A stretch of 12,524 nt of DNA from an uncultured Acidimicrobiales bacterium (lineage in GTDB: Bacteria > Actinomycetota > Acidimicrobiia > Acidimicrobiales > UBA10347). Position 1 is the stretch's first letter; each line of letters begins with the position of its first letter. The DNA is taken from the NCBI GenBank assembly GCA_937942965.1, contig CALDGN010000136.1, positions 1 to 12,524 on the forward strand, in the 5' to 3' direction. Under the pieces are notes generated by a model. The model was given only the letters and a program-made list of their open reading frames with translations, had not been told where the DNA came from and did not search any database. A program made the translations under genes and the position numbers. Shown one piece after another: positions 1-5,874 of this stretch.

Positions 1-853
1 CTAGGCCTGGTCCGCGATTGAAGAAGACCCAGTTGAGCGTCGTCAGCGCCTCGTAGTGGTCGGGGGCCTCGTCTCGGAGTGCGTCGACCAGGGCGAGGCC
101 GTCGGTCATGGTTGAGAAGCCGCCTTCGGTCTCGTTGACCAGGCAGTGCAAGAACTGGAATCCCGGCGGTGTCTCGCGGGTGGGCAGATCGGCGTGGGGT
201 CCCAGGCGAAGCGTGCTGTTCGCGGTGCTGTTCGTGTCCGCGCTGCCGGCCAAGGTCACGTCGGCCTTGACATCCCAGATGGGGCCAAAGTTCGTGTCTC
301 GGACGGCACCGATGAGCGTGCCCAACTGCAGGCCGATGTCGGGATCGTTCGGCAACCCTCGGAGTCTGGCCAGGCCGTACCGCAGCAGGTCGTTGAGCCA
401 GCCGGCGAGGGCATCGCCGCCATCGAGCACCGCTGGACCATCGTGGTCCGGTGGCGCAGCGAGGTCAGCGGCAGTCCAGGCGATCGGTTCGGGAAGCCAG
501 CTCGCGGCTCGATGCTGGCCGGTGGCCACGTGGTGCAGCCAGCCAGGGTGGAATCGACCAACCTGACCGTTCGCGAACGTGACCCGCAGCGTCCCGTCTT
601 CGAGGGCAGCGTCGGTCACCGTTGAGTCAGCTCCGTGGTGCGCTGGATCGATGAGTCCCTCGCGAGTGGCGACATCGGTGCCCACGCCAACTGCATTCTC
701 GAACAGCCAACGGTCAAACGCAGCGAGCTTCGACCCATCGGCCCACTCCACGTGCACGAAGTGGGCGTCCGAGACTGCCGAGGTCGGCGCATTCCACGGG
801 TAGTCGTAGAAGTCGGGCGTGAGCGGCTGCCGATCTTGGGTGCGGGGCTGCAT
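1..853 (-). CDS. Gamma-butyrobetaine hydroxylase-like (TauD/TfdA) Fe(II)/2-oxoglutarate dioxygenase, 3'-truncated by window edge
   Basis: The reading frame is open from ATG at 853 to the left edge (284 codons, no stop inside the window), so the C-terminus is missing; family members usually have about 380 residues. Residues about 30-110 resemble the GBBH N-terminal domain ('HVEWADGSKL', then 'FANGQVGRFHPGWL'). Residues about 150-284 are the start of the double-stranded beta-helix dioxygenase domain. The motif 'LRLGPHADLPTRETPPG' supplies the iron-binding H-x-D (H220, D222); the distal His and the 2-oxoglutarate Arg would lie outside the window. Known relatives hydroxylate gamma-butyrobetaine or trimethyllysine in carnitine metabolism. 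Here the N-terminal cysteines that bind zinc in classical GBBH are absent ('RWLFENAVGVGTD' replaces the Cys-rich stretch), so the substrate may differ. The start is supported by AAGGA seven bases upstream. The gene diverges from an IclR regulator that probably controls it. Family assignment is firm; substrate is unknown. Confidence 0.85.
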   Translation of the reverse strand, partial: MQPRTQDRQPLTPDFYDYPWNAPTSAVSDAHFVHVEWADGSKLAAFDRWLFENAVGVGTDVATREGLIDPAHHGADSTVTDAALEDGTLRVTFANGQVGRFHPGWLHHVATGQHRAASWLPEPIAWTAADLAAPPDHDGPAVLDGGDALAGWLNDLLRYGLARLRGLPNDPDIGLQLGTLIGAVRDTNFGPIWDVKADVTLAGSADTNSTANSTLRLGPHADLPTRETPPGFQFLHCLVNETEGGFSTMTDGLALVDALRDEAPDHYEALTTLNWVFFNRGPGL

Positions 854-859
854 GGTCGA

Positions 860-864
860 TCCTT
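860..864 (-). promoter_or_regulatory. Ribosome binding site of the dioxygenase gene
   Basis: AAGGA on the minus strand, six bases before the ATG that starts at 853. It is the clearest Shine-Dalgarno sequence I found in the window and fixes the start of the dioxygenase gene. Confidence 0.7.
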
Positions 865-878
865 GTGCGCCAGCCTGT

Positions 879-895
879 GTCCCATTGAATGGGAC
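879..895. promoter_or_regulatory. 17-bp perfect inverted repeat, likely IclR-family operator
   Basis: GTCCCATT-G-AATGGGAC is a perfect palindrome with 8-bp arms around a single G. It sits in the 66-bp gap between the divergent dioxygenase and IclR genes. It is followed by a second short palindrome, GGACGTCC (892-899), sharing bases with the right arm. IclR-family dimers typically bind near-palindromes of 13-17 bp in such divergent promoters, so this site probably lets the regulator control both its own gene and the dioxygenase. I do not assign -35/-10 boxes because no convincing hexamers stand out. Confidence 0.65.
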
Positions 896-919
896 GTCCT
901 ATCTGTTAGGTTGCAGCGT

Positions 920-1693
920 ATGGCGGCACCTATCGAAGAGTCAAGGACCTCTCTCCCAGATAGCCCGGTTGAACGGGCGTTCCGTGTCCTGCAGCTCGTG
1001 GTCGGCTCTGAGGAGCCGCTCGGTATTCGAGAACTCGCCCGGCGCAGCGCGTTGCCGCGCTCGACGGTCGGTCGCCTCGTCGGCCAGCTGACGGACCTCG
1101 GCATGGTCGAACGCACCGATGACCTCGCCGTGGTCGCTGGGCCTGGACTTGCCAGCCTGCAGCCCAATGCTGCGACCGGAAGCCACCTGCCGGCGCGACT
1201 GCGGCCGCTGCTGCACGAACTCGTCGCTGCATTCGGCGAGAACGCAGCGTTGTCGATCGACGACGGCGATGCGCTCTTGTACGTCGCCGAGGCGGCCAAC
1301 GACCACGCCGTGAGCGTCCCGGACGTCTCGGGAGCCCGCCACCATTTCCATCTGGTTGCCCCCGGTCTTCTGACGATGGCGTGGTGGCCGTCCCATCGGA
1401 TCGACAAGTACCTGCAAGCCGAGCTCGAGGCGCCGACCCCAACGTCGATGACCGATCCAGGCCTGCTCACGAAGCGGCTCGGAACCGCGCGTAGCGACGG
1501 CTGGTGCTGGACGGATCAAGAACTCGACCCTGGGGTGAACGGCCTTGCGGTGCCAATCCTGCTCGATAGCGAGCTGGTCGCGACCGTGAGCCTGTTTGGT
1601 CCCGCGTACCGCTTTAGCCCCGGACACCGCGCCGGTATCGAACAGCAACTCGCTGACCTGGTTGCCAACCGATCAGCCGAGCTGCTGAGCTAG
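920..1693 (+). CDS. IclR-family transcriptional regulator
   Basis: A 257-residue protein, the normal length for IclR regulators. Residues about 13-75 form the N-terminal winged helix-turn-helix ('PVERAFRVLQLVV', 'GIRELARRSALPRSTVGRL', 'LGMVERTDD'); the recognition helix is around residues 45-57. Residues about 85-250 form the effector-binding domain, with the typical late motif 'GWCWTDQELDPGVNGLAVPI'. I chose ATG at 920 because translation from it begins about twelve residues before the HTH. The longer frame opening at 635 would run antisense through the dioxygenase gene. The gene diverges from the dioxygenase gene with a palindromic operator candidate between them, the classical arrangement for a local regulator. 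The ligand is unknown; a substrate or product of the dioxygenase is a reasonable inference. Confidence 0.9.
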   Translation: MAAPIEESRTSLPDSPVERAFRVLQLVVGSEEPLGIRELARRSALPRSTVGRLVGQLTDLGMVERTDDLAVVAGPGLASLQPNAATGSHLPARLRPLLHELVAAFGENAALSIDDGDALLYVAEAANDHAVSVPDVSGARHHFHLVAPGLLTMAWWPSHRIDKYLQAELEAPTPTSMTDPGLLTKRLGTARSDGWCWTDQELDPGVNGLAVPILLDSELVATVSLFGPAYRFSPGHRAGIEQQLADLVANRSAELLS

Positions 1694-1727
1694 CCCGCTT
1701 TGGGGCTTGGCGTCCCTCGGTCCCGGA

Positions 1728-1745
1728 AGTGCATGCCAGTGCACT
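1728..1745. repeat. Inverted repeat between the IclR and GGDEF-EAL genes
   Basis: AGTGCA-TGCCAG-TGCACT: 6-bp arms with a 6-base spacer. It lies in the 73-bp gap after the IclR stop and 21 bp before the ATG chosen for the GGDEF-EAL gene. It could be an operator or a small mRNA hairpin. There is no T-run after it, so it is not a convincing terminator. Confidence 0.4.
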
Positions 1746-1766
1746 AGCTTGCGACCAGGTACTGCC

Positions 1767-3689
1767 ATGTCGAAAGACCCACATCCTGATCTCGCCGTCC
1801 GGGCCGAGCGTGACAGTGCAATGGTCTCGGCCGCGCTCCATGCCTTTGCGGCTGGTGCGGTGCCGGCCTTGCTTTGGGACGCCGATGTCGTCCGACGCGC
1901 CAACCTGATCGCCTTCACGTGTGTCGAGCTGCTCCTGGCCGTACTTGCGCTACTCGCATACATCGCGGGCCGCAACCATCGCCAGGCGTTGTTCAAGCGG
2001 CTGAACCGGATCGAGAGCACCGGCGCAGCGCTCAACTTCGGTTCGCTCGCCTGGCTCGGGCCAGACGTCGCGTCGGCGTCGCCGTCCAAATACCTCCTGA
2101 CCGTCACCTTGGTGGCATTGACCTCGATTGCAGCATCGAACTCGTCTCTGCTGATCCGACGCCGGTCCTCGTTCCTGACGACCCTGACGATCATTGGCGC
2201 CAGCCACTTCGTGGCCTATGTCGTCAAAGGCGAAGTCATCTTCGCTTCCTTCACGGCGTTGTGGTGCATCGCACTCGCCTACTTCTCCCGCATCGGGTAC
2301 GACGCCATGCGCCAGCTCAGCGAGCTGCAACAACAGAGCGCACTCTCGGCCCGCCATGACGACCTCACGGGTCTACTCAATCGATCTGCGTTCATCGATG
2401 CGCTCGAAGAGCGCAGGAGCACGGCCGCCGGCAGCGATGTCCTGGTGCTGCTCGACCTCGATGGATTCAAGGCCATCAACGATGGCTACGGACACGCGTC
2501 GGGCGACGCAGTGCTGCGCTCAGTCGCCGGGCGTCTCGAACGCACCCTTCCTGCGGGAACCGACCTCGGGCGCCTCGGCGGTGACGAGTTCGCGGCGCTG
2601 GTCCCGCTCGGCGCTATCGATCTCCGCGTCACGCTCGAACGAGTCCTCGACGAGGTCGGACTCGCCGTGCATGTCGACGATCGCGATCTCTACGTCGCCG
2701 GCTCGATCGGCTGGACCCACCTGCAGCCGGGCATCGATCCACCCGAGCTGATGGCCGAGGCCGACGCGGCCATGTATCGGTCCAAAGCCTCGTCAACGGT
2801 CAACAGCACGGGTTTCAACTCGCAAATGCGAGCCGATCTGGAACGTTCGCTTGAGCTGCGGCAGCGATTCCGGAGTGCGGTCAAAGAACGCCGCATCGCT
2901 TTTCATGCCCAGCCCGTCGTTCGGTCATCGGATCAGACCCCGATCGGCATCGAACTGTTAGCTCGATGGCCCGGCGACGACCACGCCGACATCAGCCCCG
3001 AAGAGTTCACGCTGTTGGCCGATGAGACCGGGCTCGCCGTCGAACTCGACCGGCTCGCGCTCACCGAGGCACGACGGTTGCTCGAGGAGTGGCGCCACGA
3101 CCCCTACCTCGGGAGCATCGTGGTCAAGGTCAACGTGTCCCCGATCCACTTGCAGAACCTCGCGCTGGCCCGCTCGATTCGTGACCTGATTCCCGATGGC
3201 GATCGCGATCGGCTCGGACTCGAGTTCGTTGAGACCAAGCTCATGGCGTCGAATGCACGCACGCATGCGTTGCTTCGTGAGCTGAAGTCCATGGGTGTCA
3301 CCATCAGCATCGACGACTTCGGCACCGGCTATTCGTCGCTTGCCTATCTGCGGACCTTGCCGGTCTCTGAGATCAAGATCGACCGGTCGTTTGTAACTGG
3401 CCTCGACACCGACCAGGTCAACGCTGGCCTGGTCAAGGCGATCGTCGATCTCGCGTCGACCCTTGGCATGACCACAATCGCCGAGGGCGTCGAGTCACAC
3501 GAAGAGCTGCTTGCTCTGCAGCATCTCGGTATCGGCGCAATCCAGGGCTTCTTGACCGGCAAGCCGATCCCGCTCGACGAGGTCGGCGAGAGCCTGCGGG
3601 CACGCCGCGAGGCCACTCGCCACGTCGCTCAGATCCGTGACGCTCAGGCCAAAGATCCCGACATCAAAGGTGCTCAGAGCGCAGGTTGA
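1767..3689 (+). CDS. Membrane-anchored GGDEF-EAL cyclic-di-GMP turnover protein
   Basis: A 640-residue inner-membrane signalling protein. Residues about 25-178 contain five or six hydrophobic segments, for example 'ELLLAVLALLAYIAG' and 'ALWCIALAYFS', forming an N-terminal membrane sensor of no type I recognise. Residues about 195-345 are a GGDEF diguanylate cyclase domain with 'LDLDGFKAINDGYGHASGD' and an intact GGDEF (271-275). The RxxD inhibitory site usually found just upstream is not visible. Residues about 365-610 are an EAL phosphodiesterase domain. The signature reads ELL (396-398), but the metal and catalytic residues appear present: E396, N456, E486, D516-D517 in 'IDDFGTGYSSL', K537, E573 and Q593. 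Both activities are therefore possible. ATG at 1767 is preferred; a TTG at 1707 would add 20 poorly family-like residues. It follows the IclR gene by 73 bp, and its last 26 bases overlap the convergent operon. Confidence 0.92.
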   Translation: MSKDPHPDLAVRAERDSAMVSAALHAFAAGAVPALLWDADVVRRANLIAFTCVELLLAVLALLAYIAGRNHRQALFKRLNRIESTGAALNFGSLAWLGPDVASASPSKYLLTVTLVALTSIAASNSSLLIRRRSSFLTTLTIIGASHFVAYVVKGEVIFASFTALWCIALAYFSRIGYDAMRQLSELQQQSALSARHDDLTGLLNRSAFIDALEERRSTAAGSDVLVLLDLDGFKAINDGYGHASGDAVLRSVAGRLERTLPAGTDLGRLGGDEFAALVPLGAIDLRVTLERVLDEVGLAVHVDDRDLYVAGSIGWTHLQPGIDPPELMAEADAAMYRSKASSTVNSTGFNSQMRADLERSLELRQRFRSAVKERRIAFHAQPVVRSSDQTPIGIELLARWPGDDHADISPEEFTLLADETGLAVELDRLALTEARRLLEEWRHDPYLGSIVVKVNVSPIHLQNLALARSIRDLIPDGDRDRLGLEFVETKLMASNARTHALLRELKSMGVTISIDDFGTGYSSLAYLRTLPVSEIKIDRSFVTGLDTDQVNAGLVKAIVDLASTLGMTTIAEGVESHEELLALQHLGIGAIQGFLTGKPIPLDEVGESLRARREATRHVAQIRDAQAKDPDIKGAQSAG

Positions 3690-4746
3690 CGAAGGCCGGT
3701 ATCTCGCAGGCCTGCCCAACTTCGATCGGCATCGTGACGGCCCGGTTGCGATGCGGTCCTGCGCACCAGCTTGGAAACACGACCGAGTACAAGCCACCGC
3801 CACCGGCAACGAACACCAGAAGATCTTCTGGTTGCTCAAAGCACGGGTAGCTCCGGTCCGGGTCGACGGCGCCCATGACGCCGGCGGATTTCAGCAGCTC
3901 GGCGCCTGAGACCTGGGCACGTTCGAAGACGCCGTCGCGAACGCTTGCCAGATCATGTCCGGCCTCGGCGAACACGGCCGCATGGTCGGGGTTCAGCGCA
4001 ATTGCGGCCTGGCCGCGGCGCAGCGCAGCGTTGTTCGTCGTGACGTTGGCGAGCGCACTCGCCAGCGACCAGAGCATGCGGTCAGGGGTGGTCGGATCAT
4101 CTGCGTCGGTGACGCAGATCACCGATTGGGGTGCGTCGACGCCGACAACGGTCACGACAGAAGAGTCAGCGTCGTGGCCGAGCATCGTGTGCATGGGCGC
4201 AAACGGACTGTTTGCTTCGTCTTCGGCGAGGCACATCGTGAACTTGCCGGGATGACCCATCAACGCCATATCCGATGTACCCGACCGGCCACCGCCAACA
4301 TTGATCATGGCGAGGCGAAGTGCCCGCCCGATCGAGGCATTGGCCCGGTAGCCCGGGCCGAGTGCGCCGAAGCCGCCGTGTATTCCGCACCACTCTCGGG
4401 CCGGTCCGTTGACGATGATCAGCGGAGCGATGGCGTGGGTCGTCGCTTGCATCTCGGTCAGATCGAACCGGGGGTCCATGACGGCGCGAGCCGCAGCGAG
4501 CACGACGGGGGCGTAATCGGGCTGGCATCCGGCCATGACCGCGGCCGCGGCGAGCTTCTCTACGGTGCAGTCGCCCTGGTTCGGGCCCATGGTGCCAAGC
4601 GACATGTCGGCATCGAGGCCGGTCGCGAGAACCATGCGAGCGACCCGGTCGGGCGTCGGGATAACCACGGGCAGCCCGTCGGTGCAGCCGAGCGCGTGGA
4701 GTTGTTCGAGTGCTTCGTACTCGTCAATCGCTTCGAGGGTGCTCAT
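3664..4746 (-). CDS. UGSC-operon partner protein, 360 aa, paralogue of the 349-aa protein upstream
   Basis: The last gene of the minus-strand selenoprotein operon, starting 9 bp after the second UGSC gene. I know this family only as a conserved protein found beside UGSC selenoproteins, and I cannot name a reaction. Shared features with the other copy in this operon are 'DGLPVVIPTPDRV' (24-36), 'EKLAAAAVMAGC' (63-74), 'IVNGP' (111-115), 'SIGRALRL' (138-145), 'GHPGK' (164-168), 'CLAEDEANSP' (172-181) and a glycine-rich 'VAGGGG' (313-318). Two cysteines, C74 and C172, are conserved between the copies and could exchange electrons with the Sec-Cys pair of the neighbouring selenoprotein; that is inference. 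There is no signal peptide and no membrane segment, so it is probably cytoplasmic. Its C-terminal codons overlap the convergent GGDEF-EAL gene by 26 bp. It ends in TGA as an ordinary stop. Confidence 0.85.
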   Translation of the reverse strand: MSTLEAIDEYEALEQLHALGCTDGLPVVIPTPDRVARMVLATGLDADMSLGTMGPNQGDCTVEKLAAAAVMAGCQPDYAPVVLAAARAVMDPRFDLTEMQATTHAIAPLIIVNGPAREWCGIHGGFGALGPGYRANASIGRALRLAMINVGGGRSGTSDMALMGHPGKFTMCLAEDEANSPFAPMHTMLGHDADSSVVTVVGVDAPQSVICVTDADDPTTPDRMLWSLASALANVTTNNAALRRGQAAIALNPDHAAVFAEAGHDLASVRDGVFERAQVSGAELLKSAGVMGAVDPDRSYPCFEQPEDLLVFVAGGGGLYSVVFPSWCAGPHRNRAVTMPIEVGQACEIPAFVNLRSEHL

Positions 4747-4755
4747 CGGCGCGGC

Positions 4756-5280
4756 TCAGCCCCGGAAGCGATCGATGATGCCAGCTGCCAGGTCACCGGC
4801 GACGAGTGCCATGCGCTCGACGCCCGTGCCAGCAACCGGGTGGGGCAGCCGGACCCGTGGGGCTTCGGGCATGCCAACTGAGCGAGCGACGAAGTCGCCT
4901 TGGGGCCAGAACTCGTCGGTGACGAGTGAGATCGAGGGGACGCCTCGGCGAGCAATTCGTATGCCGTCACGCACGGTGCCGGTCGTGCAGCTTCCTCAAT
5001 GGCCGTAGGCGCCGATAGCGGCGTCACACGAGTCGACGACCTCGTCGAGCATCTGGTCGCTGATCACCGACGACGCGTTGTTCTTGTTCCAGCGGCGGAA
5101 CGACGCCTGCGGCAACGCGACGGCGAGTGCCTTCTCGACCTGGTCGAGGAATGCCTCGGAATCAGGGAAACCGTTCGCCACAAGCCCGATCGTGGGCGCA
5201 CCCACGGTCAGATCAATAGAGAGCGAGTAGGGCTCGACCGGTGCACCCGGTTCTGAGCGAGGATCGACGAAGGTGACCAT
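4756..5280 (-). CDS. UGSC-family selenoprotein (second copy), in-frame UGA read as selenocysteine
   Basis: Read through the TGA at 4998-4996, the frame gives one continuous 174-residue protein with the family signature 'AYGH-U-GSC-TTGTVRDGI' (Sec95, Cys98). Upstream it matches the family core ('VDPRSEPG', 'PTIGLVANG'); downstream 'RRGVPSISLVTDEF' continues the same domain, so the TGA is not a real end. A SECIS hairpin follows the UGA. The U-x-x-C motif implies a selenenylsulfide redox centre; the substrate is unknown. The third redox position, Cys in the sister copy, is Gly here (UGSCTTG). ATG at 5280 is preferred because family similarity begins at 'MVTFVDPRSEPG'. ATG at 5358 is an alternative that would overlap the upstream gene and give 200 residues; neither has a clear ribosome site. 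The gene ends in a second TGA (4758-4756), which must act as a true stop, so UGA has two meanings in one message. Confidence 0.87.
4964..4982 (-). promoter_or_regulatory. Candidate bacterial SECIS element of the second UGSC gene
   Basis: In the mRNA, 13 nt after the UGA, CCG-G-CAC pairs with GUG-A-CGG around the loop CGUGC. This is a six-pair stem with one internal G-A mismatch. The loop starts 20 nt after the UGA and has G in its second position followed by U, as bacterial SECIS hairpins recognised by SelB usually do. An alternative fold (GCACG with CGUGC, 8-nt loop) uses overlapping bases. Folding was done by eye. Confidence 0.6.
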
Positions 5281-5333
5281 CTGACGAGCGTAGGCCACCG
5301 GTCTTGTCGGAACGGAAGTGGGCGCAGCGGGCG

Positions 5334-5870
5334 CTACGTGACGCTGGCGTCCTGACATAGGTGATGGGCGATCTCCGAAGCCACTGCAGCCGCTCGAACC
5401 GCGAGCTGCTCGGGCGTCGCACTCGCGATCGGATGCTCGATGACGACGAACGGATACCCATCGGCGCCGAGCACCTGACCCATGAGTTCCGCGGCGCTCA
5501 CGAAGTTCTCGGTCATGACCGCGACCGACGGGAGGCCGAGACCCTCACCGGTGACAGCGTCATGCAAACTGCACGACGAACAGCTTCCTCAATCACCGAT
5601 GCCGCTGACGAGCGCATTCCATCGCTGGGCCTTGTCCATCGTTGCGGCGTCTGCCGGTGCGCTGTAGTTGGGCTTCTGGGCGAGTTCGACTTCGGCGACA
5701 CCATGGTCGCGCTGCAACGCCTCGGCGAGCGCCGCAAAGAACGGTCGCGTACCGTGCTTGCCGTTCGACACGATGCCGATCACGGCGCCTTCGAGTGTCG
5801 GCAGCCGTTCGGCGTAGGCGAACGCACCGGTTTCGGTTCCCCAGGTTGGGTTGAGCACTTCGAACGACAT
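5334..5870 (-). CDS. UGSC-family selenoprotein (first copy), in-frame UGA read as selenocysteine
   Basis: Read through the TGA at 5591-5589, the frame gives a 178-residue protein with 'GIGD-U-GSCSSCSLHD' (Sec94, Cys97, Cys100). The halves on either side of the UGA are both conserved in the family: 'VLNPTWGTE', 'GAVIGIVSNGKHG' before, and 'GLGLPSVAVMTENF' after. This argues for selenocysteine insertion rather than termination. The U-x-x-C-x-x-C spacing is that of a redox centre and resembles, as I recall it, the Sec motif of clostridial GrdB; no homology is claimed. ATG at 5870 lies 4 bp after the stop of the 349-residue partner gene (GAG-TAA-CCAC-ATG), which suggests translational coupling. 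A start at 5933 would run back into that gene and add residues unlike the family. The function is unknown; a thiol/selenol oxidoreductase role is inferred. Expression requires the host selA, selB, selC and selD genes, which are not in this window. Confidence 0.9.
5558..5578 (-). promoter_or_regulatory. Candidate bacterial SECIS element of the first UGSC gene
   Basis: In the mRNA, 10 nt after the UGA, CGUCGUGCA pairs along its whole length with UGCAUGACG (one G-U pair) around the 3-nt loop GUU. This is a nine-pair stem. The loop begins 19 nt after the UGA and starts with G followed by U, matching the bacterial SECIS description (loop 16-37 nt from the UGA, G among the first two loop bases). 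The hairpin lies inside the coding sequence, as expected in bacteria. It is the stronger of the two SECIS candidates. Confidence 0.75.
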
Positions 5871-5874
5871 GTGG

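Noticed and set aside
146..625. Plus-strand ORFs within the first 800 bases
   Set aside because: They are opposite the dioxygenase frame, which is open to the window edge and has clear catalytic motifs.
616..1648. Long minus-strand ORFs across the IclR gene
   Set aside because: Low-complexity Arg/Ser-rich translations with no recognisable motif; the plus strand encodes a clear IclR protein.
1707..1766. TTG start extending the GGDEF-EAL protein by 20 residues
   Set aside because: The extra residues look non-coding and include the inverted repeat; the ATG at 1767 is a better start.
4756..4974. Separate small minus-strand gene starting just after the UGA of the second UGSC gene
   Set aside because: It is the C-terminal half of the selenoprotein. 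Frame and family similarity continue through the UGA, and a start there would discard the redox motif.
5334..5567. Separate 77-codon minus-strand gene after the first UGA
   Set aside because: Same reason: it begins inside the SECIS hairpin and is the C-terminal half of the first UGSC selenoprotein.
5589..5591. UGA as a nonsense mutation making a pseudogene
   Set aside because: Two neighbouring paralogues carry UGA at exactly the same motif position with hairpins after each and intact frames beyond, which is not expected from random decay.
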